Part shown: piece after piece, positions 1 to 5,062 of the stretch
Numbering within the stretch: position 1 is the first letter of the stretch
Layout of the letters: each line of letters opens with the position of its first letter
DNA from: JACQPU01 sp039961715
Lineage (GTDB): Bacteria; Bacteroidota; Ignavibacteria; UBA10030
NCBI GenBank assembly: GCA_039961715.1
Contig: JABRVW010000178.1
Coordinates: 1 to 5,062 of the forward strand
Direction: 5' to 3'
DNA: 5,062 bases
Translations under genes and position numbers: made by a program
The notes under the pieces: generated by a model
Told to the model about the DNA's origin: nothing
Seen by the model: only the letters and a program-made list of their open reading frames with translations
Database searches by the model: none

Positions 1-1
1 C

Positions 2-169
2 AAAGATGAGATCGTGGCACAGCTTAAGCCGCGGCCGAGGATTGGTCTCAGCGCGTTTGACGGGGGCAGACCCGTGCAAACGGCATTTGAAATGATCGGG
101 CCGCCGGCGTTCGCACTCATCGCACGAATGTTTCTGTTGCCCGAAACTGCTCTTGCACGCCCAAAGTAG
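2..169 (+). CDS. C-terminal fragment of an unrecognised protein (5' end outside the window)
   Basis: A frame open from the left edge runs 55 codons to a TAG stop at 167-169. The residues look protein-like: a charged start (KDEIVAQLKPRPR), a glycine-containing stretch, then a hydrophobic segment with the sequence MIGPPAFALIARMFLLPE near the C-terminus. That segment could be an amphipathic or membrane-associated helix. I do not recognise the family. A C-terminal tail of a short-chain dehydrogenase or another membrane-associated enzyme is conceivable but unsupported. An antisense frame is also open here, from about base 124 to the left edge, so coding on the plus strand is likely but not certain. 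No rho-independent terminator is visible after the stop. Confidence 0.5.
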   Translation, partial: KDEIVAQLKPRPRIGLSAFDGGRPVQTAFEMIGPPAFALIARMFLLPETALARPK

Positions 170-240
170 GACTCCTTCCCACAAAACAGGCCCCACACCC
201 CCTTTTTCAGGAATCGGAAACATTGCCAGAAATGGGATTT

Positions 241-262
241 TTTGCCGGCCATTCCGGTCAAA
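241..262. repeat. Imperfect inverted repeat, candidate activator-binding site
   Basis: TTTGCCGG at 241-248 and CCGGTCAAA at 254-262 form 8-base arms around CCATT, with one extra T at 258. The centre lies about 74 bases upstream of the start expected from the sigma-54 promoter at 299-315. NtrC-type activators bind dyads upstream of such promoters, so this could be an enhancer site for the regulator encoded downstream. No T-tract follows on either strand, which argues against a terminator. No clear second copy was seen, and the arms are short enough to arise by chance. Confidence 0.3.
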
Positions 263-298
263 CCCGTCGCAATCCCGCCCTCCTGAGGCATTTTCGCG

Positions 299-315
299 TG
301 GCACGAGACTTGTCT
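299..315 (+). promoter_or_regulatory. Candidate sigma-54 (RpoN) promoter for the sensor kinase operon
   Basis: TGGCACGAGACTTGTCT matches the sigma-54 consensus TGGCACG-N4-TTGC(A/T) closely. The -24 element TGGCACG is perfect. The GG at 300-301 is followed by exactly 10 bases before the -12 dinucleotide. The one mismatch is GT instead of GC at -12. A T-run follows at 315-320. Transcription would start near base 325, leaving a leader of about 43 bases before the ATG at 368. The operon encodes an activator with an intact GAFTGA loop, which makes a sigma-54 promoter at this position more credible and suggests autoregulation. Confidence 0.6.
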
Positions 316-367
316 TTTTTAGGAAGATTTCCCGGGATTCCGTCATTCACGGGGCTCGGACAAAGCC

Positions 368-1996
368 ATGCGGATTACCAAACTCCTCGCATTCCGAGTT
401 TTCCTGATCGTCTTTGGGGTCATGATCGCCGGCACGGCGCTGGTCACAAGCCTGAACGTCCGCTGGCAGACAGACCGGCATATGTCGATCGCCGTGGGCA
501 CAGCCGCGCGTCTCAGTGACGTCATCAAACGCTCGACGCACTACAGCATGCTGTTGAACCGGCGTGAAGATATCTACCATACGATCCGAACCATTGGCAA
601 CGAACCGGGCATCGAAGGAATCCGGATCTACAATAAACAGGGCGTGGTCTCGTTCTCGACAGACACAGCGCAAATCGGACACGCTGTGGATATGAACGCA
701 GAAGCGTGCAACGTGTGCCATCGCGAGGACAACTCCCCTCCGCTCACGGTCGAGACCACCGAGCTCAAGCGCACATTCCGGTCGCCGAAAGGACACGGCG
801 TCCTTGGCATCATCACGCCCATCTATAACGAAGCCTCGTGCTCTGCAGCCGACTGCCATGCGCACGACGCAGGCCAGACCGTCCTCGGTGTCCTCGACGT
901 TATGCTCTCTCTGGAGGACGTTGAGACTGCAATGACAGAGACCGAACACGAGCAGTACCTCCTGGCCCTTCTTCTTGTGGCGGTCGTGAGCGGAATCACG
1001 GGCCTGCTCATCAGAATCACCGTGAACATTCCTGTCCGCCAGCTGATTCGCGGAACATCCGAGATCATGAACGGAAACCTTTTCCACAGGATTCCGGTTC
1101 GCTCCACCGATGAGCTCGGCGTTCTGGCGAGGTCGTTCAACGATATGACCGAGAATCTGCAGGAGGCCCGAAACGAAATCACCGAATGGACGAGAACTCT
1201 TGAAGAGCGCGTGGAGGCAAAAACCGAGGAACTCCGCAAGGCACAGCAGAACATGATTCATGTGGAGAAGATGGCCTCGCTGGGTCACCTTGCCGCCACG
1301 GTCGCGCATGAGCTGAATAATCCGCTGGAAGGCGTCCTCACCTATGCCAGGCTCCTGCGCAGGAAGATCGCTTCAGGTGAACTCTCCCCCGAACAGGTGC
1401 GCGAGATTCACGAAGAATTGGGCCTCATCGCCGATGAAAGCGCGCGGTGCGGATCGATTGTGAAGAATCTCCTGCTCTTTTCCAAACAGCAGGTGGGCGA
1501 AGTGCGCGAAGAGGACGTCCGGGAGCTTATCGACCGCAGTATCCAGCTCATCGACCATCACCTTCACATGCATTCGATCCGGCTGGTTTCCGACACCGGT
1601 AAGGATCCGGTCAACATGGTCTGCGACGCGCGCCAGATCGAACAGGCCCTTTTGGCCCTCGAAATCAACGCAGTGGAAGCCATGGGCGACGGAGGCGAGC
1701 TCCGCCTTGGCCTCCGAAAGACCGAAAGCGGGAACGTGGAGATCACCGTTCAGGACACCGGTACGGGAATTCGTGAGGAGGATCTCCCCCACATCTTCGA
1801 ACCGTTCTTCACCACGAAGGAACACGGTAAGGGTACCGGGCTCGGCCTCGCCGTGGTGTACGGCATCGTGCAGAGACATGGGGGCTCGATCAGCGTTCAG
1901 TCCAGGGTGGGTGAGGGAACGACTTTTACCCTGCGCTTTCCGGCCGGCAGATCACCGGCTGCGGAGGTTACTCAGATGAATGAACAGAGGGAGTAA
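368..1996 (+). CDS. Membrane sensor histidine kinase with a periplasmic domain bearing two c-type heme motifs
   Basis: This 542-residue protein should sense a periplasmic signal and phosphorylate the response regulator encoded 5 bases downstream. Transmembrane helices lie near residues 6-28 and 197-218, enclosing a periplasmic region of about 168 residues. That region resembles a single Cache-like sensor (GIEGIRIYNKQGVVSFSTD at 81-99, LGVLDVMLSLEDVE at 173-186). It contains CNVCH at 114-118 and CSAADCH at 158-164, a CXXCH and a CX4CH motif of the kind that attach heme c; CX4CH occurs in cytochrome c3. A HAMP domain follows (about 219-271), then a likely coiled coil (265-300). The HisKA motif AHELNNP has the phospho-accepting His314. 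The ATPase shows N434 (N box), DTGTGI 463-468 (G1), FEPFFTTK 477-484 (F box) and GKGTGLGL 487-494 (G2). ATG 368 is the first in-frame start after a stop at 320-322; its ribosome site is weak (GGGG near 351). Zinc or another metal bound by the cysteines is the alternative to heme. Confidence 0.93.
   Translation: MRITKLLAFRVFLIVFGVMIAGTALVTSLNVRWQTDRHMSIAVGTAARLSDVIKRSTHYSMLLNRREDIYHTIRTIGNEPGIEGIRIYNKQGVVSFSTDTAQIGHAVDMNAEACNVCHREDNSPPLTVETTELKRTFRSPKGHGVLGIITPIYNEASCSAADCHAHDAGQTVLGVLDVMLSLEDVETAMTETEHEQYLLALLLVAVVSGITGLLIRITVNIPVRQLIRGTSEIMNGNLFHRIPVRSTDELGVLARSFNDMTENLQEARNEITEWTRTLEERVEAKTEELRKAQQNMIHVEKMASLGHLAATVAHELNNPLEGVLTYARLLRRKIASGELSPEQVREIHEELGLIADESARCGSIVKNLLLFSKQQVGEVREEDVRELIDRSIQLIDHHLHMHSIRLVSDTGKDPVNMVCDARQIEQALLALEINAVEAMGDGGELRLGLRKTESGNVEITVQDTGTGIREEDLPHIFEPFFTTKEHGKGTGLGLAVVYGIVQRHGGSISVQSRVGEGTTFTLRFPAGRSPAAEVTQMNEQRE
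1986..1993 (+). promoter_or_regulatory. Ribosome binding site of the response regulator
   Basis: AGAGGGAG lies 8 bases before the ATG at 2002, within the last codons of the kinase gene. This supports ATG 2002 as the start and implies that the two genes are translated from one message. Confidence 0.7.
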
Positions 1997-2001
1997 CGGC
2001 C

Positions 2002-3357
2002 ATGCCTTCCAACAATCAACACCGGAGCAGTCTTCTCGTGGTGGACGACGAGTTTGTCGTGCGCGATTCCCTGAGCAAATGGTTCCGTCAGGATGGTTAT
2101 CGCGTGGAGACGGCGGAAGACGCAGCCGCCGCGCTCAGGCTCTTGGACAAGGGTCCCTGGGACATCGTTCTCCTCGACATCAAGATGCCCGGCATGGGCG
2201 GGCTCGAACTGCAAAAGCGGATCAAGGAAATCGACCCATCAGCCACAATCATCATGATCACCGCCTTTGCATCGGTGGAGAGCGCCGTGCAGGCCCTCAA
2301 AGAAGGGGCGTTCGACTATGTCACCAAGCCCGTGGATCCGGACCATCTCTCTCATCTGGTTCAGAACGCCCTTCGCCAAAAGACGCTCTCGACCGAGAAC
2401 CTCCGGCTGCGCGAGCAGATGTCTCATCTGCTGACGCCGGATGAGATCGTGGGAGACAGTCCGGAGATGAGGAAGGTGATCGAACTGGCCTCGAGCGTTG
2501 CGCAGACCGACACCACGGTTATGATTCGGGGCGAAAGCGGCACGGGGAAGGAACTCATTGCCCGAATCATTCATGCCAACAGTCCGCGAAAATTCTTTCC
2601 GATCATTGCGGTCAATTGCGGAGCGGTACCGGAGGGCCTGCTGGAGAGCGAGTTGTTCGGCCACGAAAAAGGCGCGTTCACGGGCGCCCAGTACCGGCGC
2701 AAGGGGAAGTTCGAGCTGGCCGACGGTGGCACGATCTTCCTCGACGAGGTCGGCACCATTTCCCCACGCATGCAGATACAGCTCCTGCGCGTCATCGAAA
2801 GCAGGCATTTCACCCGCGTCGGAGGCAGTGAATCGATCAAGAGTGATTTCCGCGTGATCTGTGCGACAAACCGCGACCTGGAGCAGGCCGTCAAGGAAGG
2901 ATCCTTCCGGGAGGATCTTTACTACCGTCTCAACGTCTTCACGGTGTCGCTCCCGCCTCTGCGCGAGCGACGGTCGGATATCCCGGCGCTGATCCAGCAT
3001 TTCATCCGGAAGTACGCCCAGGCAATGAACAAGGCCGTTTCCGGGATTGACCCTTCAGCCCTTGACCTGCTGGTTCGCTATCCCTGGCCCGGCAATGTCC
3101 GGGAACTCGAAAACGTCATCGAACGGGCCATGGTGCTTGCCACACCGCCCGTCATCAAACCCTGCGATCTGCCTTTTCAGGTCGTCCAGGCCCAGCCGGC
3201 GGCAAACGGCGACTCGCTGGAGGCCGTGGAGCGGGCTCACATCATCGCCATCCTGAACAGGAACAACTGGAACATCACGCGATCGGCGGGGATCCTTGGC
3301 ATTGACCGGGTCACGCTCTACAACAAGATCGCCAAGTACGGACTCAAGCGACCGTGA
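2002..3357 (+). CDS. NtrC-family sigma-54-dependent response regulator
   Basis: This 451-residue cytoplasmic regulator has the full NtrC/ZraR/AtoC layout. The receiver domain (about 10-125) has acidic pocket D15-D16, phospho-acceptor D59, T87 and K109. The AAA+ domain (about 148-385) has Walker A GESGTGKE (177-184), the sigma-54-contacting GAFTGA loop (224-229), Walker B with D248-E249 (GGTIFLDEV), the ATNRDL sensor I region (288-293), arginines in REDLYYRLN (303-311) and sensor II PGNVRELEN (363-371). The C-terminal Fis-type helix-turn-helix covers about 409-451 (LGIDRVTLYNKIAKYGL). All key residues are present, so it should be an active enhancer-binding activator, phosphorylated by the kinase upstream. 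The exact subfamily cannot be fixed by eye, so no gene name is given. Likely targets are its own operon, through the sigma-54 site at 299-315, and unknown genes elsewhere. Confidence 0.96.
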   Translation: MPSNNQHRSSLLVVDDEFVVRDSLSKWFRQDGYRVETAEDAAAALRLLDKGPWDIVLLDIKMPGMGGLELQKRIKEIDPSATIIMITAFASVESAVQALKEGAFDYVTKPVDPDHLSHLVQNALRQKTLSTENLRLREQMSHLLTPDEIVGDSPEMRKVIELASSVAQTDTTVMIRGESGTGKELIARIIHANSPRKFFPIIAVNCGAVPEGLLESELFGHEKGAFTGAQYRRKGKFELADGGTIFLDEVGTISPRMQIQLLRVIESRHFTRVGGSESIKSDFRVICATNRDLEQAVKEGSFREDLYYRLNVFTVSLPPLRERRSDIPALIQHFIRKYAQAMNKAVSGIDPSALDLLVRYPWPGNVRELENVIERAMVLATPPVIKPCDLPFQVVQAQPAANGDSLEAVERAHIIAILNRNNWNITRSAGILGIDRVTLYNKIAKYGLKRP

Positions 3358-3361
3358 TCCA

Positions 3362-3922
3362 ATGCCTCCCATTCTGCTGGTCCCAATCCCGCCTCTCCGG
3401 CCCGATGCTCTCGCTTCGCTCGCCCGGCAGCTTGAGCGCCGATTCCGGGTGCCAACGATCACCGACGGATCCAAGCCCGTGGATCCGACCCCTGCATTTG
3501 ATGCCTCAAGATATCAGTATTACAGTTCCTTGCTTCTCTCGGCCCTTCTGCGCCTGTATGCCGCTTACGATGGCAAGATCCTCGCAGTCACGGAGGCCGA
3601 CTTGTATATTCCCGTTTTGACATTTGTCTTCGGCGAAGCGCAACTGGACGGCAAAGCCGCCGTTGTGTCCATCCGTCGGCTGGACGAACGGTTCTATGGT
3701 CTTCCGGAGAGAGCTTCATTGTTGGAAGAACGATTGCTCAAGGAGGCCGTCCACGAACTCGGGCATACGTATGGCCTTCTCCATTGCCGCCAGTTCGAAT
3801 GTGTCATGCATTCGTCCACCGTGGTCGAGGAGATTGATCTGAAATCTTCCTCATTCTGTCCGGAATGTGCGCGTTTGCTCGAAAAGAGGAAAAAGAAGAA
3901 TCGGAGGACTGAGATCGATTGA
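3362..3922 (+). CDS. amzA: Archaemetzincin family zinc metalloprotease
   Basis: This 186-residue protein carries the archaemetzincin signature. HELGHTYGLLHC at 131-142 gives zinc ligands H131, H135 and H141 and catalytic E132. C142, C147, C166 and C169 (in FCPEC) form the second, structural zinc site, with M149 following C147 and 16 residues between M149 and C166. Other family features are the N-terminal strand PPILLVPIPPL, the region around SRYQYYSSLLLSALL (49-63) and VTEADLYIPVLTFVFG (76-91). Members are single-domain cytoplasmic proteases, common in archaea and scattered in bacteria; physiological substrates are largely unknown. No signal peptide is seen, and the tail is strongly basic (EKRKKKNRR). 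An in-frame ATG at 3296 would overlap the regulator by about 60 bases and add residues unlike the family start, so ATG 3362 is chosen. It lies 4 bases after the regulator's stop with no clear ribosome site, which suggests translational coupling. Confidence 0.93.
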   Translation: MPPILLVPIPPLRPDALASLARQLERRFRVPTITDGSKPVDPTPAFDASRYQYYSSLLLSALLRLYAAYDGKILAVTEADLYIPVLTFVFGEAQLDGKAAVVSIRRLDERFYGLPERASLLEERLLKEAVHELGHTYGLLHCRQFECVMHSSTVVEEIDLKSSSFCPECARLLEKRKKKNRRTEID

Positions 3923-3936
3923 TGGGTTTTCTTTTG

Positions 3937-3955
3937 GAAAGAAGCGTTATCTTTC
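3937..3955. repeat. Short AT-rich inverted repeat between amzA and the TerB-like gene
   Basis: GAAAGA at 3937-3942 and TCTTTC at 3950-3955 are perfect 6-base arms around a 7-base loop, 15 bases after the amzA stop. The arms are AT-rich and no U-run follows, so this is at best a weak terminator, a processing site or an operator. It may be chance. I see no convincing -35/-10 or sigma-54 promoter in the remaining bases up to 4008. Confidence 0.25.
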
Positions 3956-3996
3956 TGTGAAGCTCAACAAGCAGGTTTCCGTAAGAGGCCAGGAAC

Positions 3997-4002
3997 GGAG
4001 GA
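3997..4002 (+). promoter_or_regulatory. Strong ribosome binding site of the TerB-like gene
   Basis: GGAGGA lies 6 bases upstream of the ATG at 4009. It is the best Shine-Dalgarno sequence in the window and supports this as a real gene with this start, translated independently of amzA. Confidence 0.75.
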
Positions 4003-4008
4003 CGCCCC

Positions 4009-4434
4009 ATGGATATTCCGGTGATTGACGCAAGCAACTACTTCCGGGGACTCTTGTTGTTGATCCGAAGGGATCGGAAAGTGACGCAATCCGAGGTGGA
4101 CCTGATGATGCGGATCGGGAAAGCGCTGGGGTTTGAGGAAGAATTCTGCAGGCAGTCCATCGAGGGGATTCTGGAGAACGAGCATGTCCGTGAGCATCCG
4201 CCAAAATTCTCCGACAGGAATCTTGCGATGAAGTTCGTCCGGGACGGACTTATCCTTTCCTGTTCAGACAACGAGATGCATCCGCTCGAGGAGGAATGGC
4301 TGAAATTTGTTGCGGAGTTGAACGGCCTTGATCCGCAATGGTTTCTGCAGGAAAAGCGGAGGGCGCTGACTGCGGCGAAGTTGCATCCGCATCTGGAAAT
4401 CGAATCGTTCCGCGTGGCCGATTTGAGAAAGTAG
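4009..4434 (+). CDS. Small helical protein of unknown function, TerB-like
   Basis: This 141-residue soluble protein has no signal peptide or membrane segment. It looks all-helical and recalls TerB-fold proteins, which often have an acidic loop followed by a helix with conserved Glu. Two stretches match each other in layout: RDRKVTQSEVDLMMRIGKAL (21-40) and SDNEMHPLEEEWLKFVAELN (86-105). Each has Asp, a hydrophobic residue, Glu, then an amphipathic helix ending near Leu-Gly or Gly-Leu. This suggests an internal duplication. The family assignment comes from pattern recognition only, and no biochemical role can be given; TerB relatives have been linked to tellurite resistance and to metal- or membrane-associated stress complexes. 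The gene lies 86 bases after amzA on the same strand, so it could be read through from the operon or have its own promoter. Its stop is 11 bases from the stop of the convergent recombinase gene. Confidence 0.75.
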   Translation: MDIPVIDASNYFRGLLLLIRRDRKVTQSEVDLMMRIGKALGFEEEFCRQSIEGILENEHVREHPPKFSDRNLAMKFVRDGLILSCSDNEMHPLEEEWLKFVAELNGLDPQWFLQEKRRALTAAKLHPHLEIESFRVADLRK

Positions 4435-4445
4435 TCTTTGAGGTC

Positions 4446-5062
4446 TTACCCACGGGGATGGAACGTCTTGTGCACTTCCTTCAGGTATTCGCGGTCCACA
4501 TGCGTGTAGATCTGTGTTGTCGAAATATCAGCATGTCCGAGCATCTCCTGAACAGCACGAAGATCCGCGCCCCCTTCGAGGAGATGGGTGGCAAATGAGT
4601 GGCGAAACGTATGGGGATGGACCATGCTCTTGACCTGGGCGGCGCGGGCATACTTTGTGATGCAGTTCCACACCGCCATCCGTGAGAGCGGGCCGCCACG
4701 GGCGTTGAGAAAGAGCGCGTCCCCTGAACGACTTCGCGCTGCAAGCTTCAGTCGCGGTCCCTCCTGATACCGGTGAATCCACCGCAAGGCCGGTTTCCCG
4801 ATAGGCACGAGCCGCTCTTTCGACCCCTTCCCGAAGATCCGGACAAGTTCCTCCTTCACCAATACCTGAGATTGTGTCAGGCCGATCAGCTCCGACACCC
4901 TCATTCCCGTCGCATACAGACATTCCAGCATGGCCCGGTCACGGAGGCCCAGAGGAGTGGAAACATCCGGCTGCTGCAGGATTGCATCCACTTCAGCGAC
5001 ACTCAGCACGCCCGGCAGATGTTTAATCCGCTTTGGGGCATCAATGTTCTCCGTGGGATCGG
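4446..5062 (-). CDS. xerD: XerD-type tyrosine recombinase, N-terminus beyond the window
   Basis: The frame stays open to the right edge, giving 204 visible C-terminal residues of a protein usually near 300; the core-binding domain is mostly missing. Numbered from the Leu-Ser-Val-Ala start at base 5009 (taken as residue 1), the catalytic set is complete: R37 (ATGMRVSEL), K61 (GKGSKER), H133 and R136 (HPHTFRHSFATHLL), H159 (LGHADISTTQIY) and nucleophile Y168. A GTG at 5007-5009 could look like a start, but the frame continues upstream with residues typical of the XerD linker (IDAPKRIKHLPGVLSVAEV), so it is internal. The C-terminus (YLKEVHKTFHPRG) resembles XerD. XerCD resolves chromosome dimers at dif together with FtsK. 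A XerC paralogue or a phage-like integrase is less likely, given the linker and tail. Confidence 0.92.
   Translation of the reverse strand, partial: DPTENIDAPKRIKHLPGVLSVAEVDAILQQPDVSTPLGLRDRAMLECLYATGMRVSELIGLTQSQVLVKEELVRIFGKGSKERLVPIGKPALRWIHRYQEGPRLKLAARSRSGDALFLNARGGPLSRMAVWNCITKYARAAQVKSMVHPHTFRHSFATHLLEGGADLRAVQEMLGHADISTTQIYTHVDREYLKEVHKTFHPRG

Noticed and set aside
347..1309. Long open frame on the minus strand opposite the kinase
   Set aside because: It is the antisense of a clearly recognisable histidine kinase. Its protein is rich in Arg, His, Asp and Cys without domain motifs, which is typical of a shadow frame in GC-rich DNA.
2239..3000. Long minus-strand open frame opposite the response regulator
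   Set aside because: The plus strand encodes an intact AAA+ domain with all motifs. The antisense protein has no recognisable domain.
3296..3364. Upstream in-frame ATG as start of amzA
   Set aside because: It would overlap the regulator's helix-turn-helix coding sequence and add a non-family extension. Homologous N-termini begin with the strand at PPILLVPIPPL.
3923..4008. Promoter for the TerB-like gene
   Set aside because: No convincing -35/-10 pair or GG-N10-GC element was found; TTGGAAAG near 3934 lacks a matching downstream element.
4338..4598. Plus-strand open frame spanning the end of the TerB-like gene and xerD
   Set aside because: It overlaps two better supported genes in other frames and shows no protein family features.
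5007..5009. GTG as a true start for the recombinase
   Set aside because: The frame remains open upstream and encodes the expected XerD linker. Starting here would remove the core-binding domain.
1..5062. CRISPR array, tRNA or rRNA gene, insertion sequence or attachment site
   Set aside because: No regularly spaced repeats, no tRNA-like cloverleaf or rRNA segments, and no transposase or terminal inverted repeats were seen. The recombinase resembles housekeeping XerD, and no dif-like site was recognised.

Overview
The window looks like chromosomal DNA from a Gram-negative bacterium. It carries a sigma-54-dependent two-component system, a XerD-type recombinase, and a periplasmic sensor with c-type heme motifs. 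By eye it is moderately GC-rich. A heme-motif sensor kinase, an NtrC-type regulator and a bacterial archaemetzincin together fit lineages rich in c-type cytochromes, such as Desulfobacterota, Nitrospirota or relatives. That placement is inference and no marker gene settles it.

Layout. Bases 2-169 hold the last 55 codons of an unrecognised plus-strand gene. A 198-base intergenic region (170-367) follows, with a good candidate sigma-54 promoter at 299-315 and an imperfect dyad at 241-262. Three plus-strand genes then run almost without gaps: a membrane histidine kinase (368-1996), an NtrC-family response regulator (2002-3357) and an archaemetzincin metalloprotease (3362-3922). The gaps are 5 and 4 bases, so they very probably form one operon. 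After 86 bases comes a small protein with a TerB-like look (4009-4434), with its own strong ribosome binding site. The last feature is on the minus strand: the C-terminal two thirds of a XerD-type tyrosine recombinase (4446 to beyond the right edge), converging on the TerB-like gene with 11 bases between the stop codons.

How the genes may work together. The kinase has a periplasmic Cache-like domain with one CXXCH and one CX4CH motif, so it may be a c-heme redox or gas sensor. Its partner has an intact phospho-acceptor Asp, a GAFTGA loop and a Fis-type DNA-binding domain, so it should activate sigma-54 promoters. The sigma-54 site upstream of the kinase suggests positive autoregulation, which would also drive the archaemetzincin. 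A heme-sensor/sigma-54 circuit that co-expresses a cytoplasmic archaemetzincin, a protease family with few known substrates, is the most interesting unit here. The XerD gene is housekeeping and probably unrelated.
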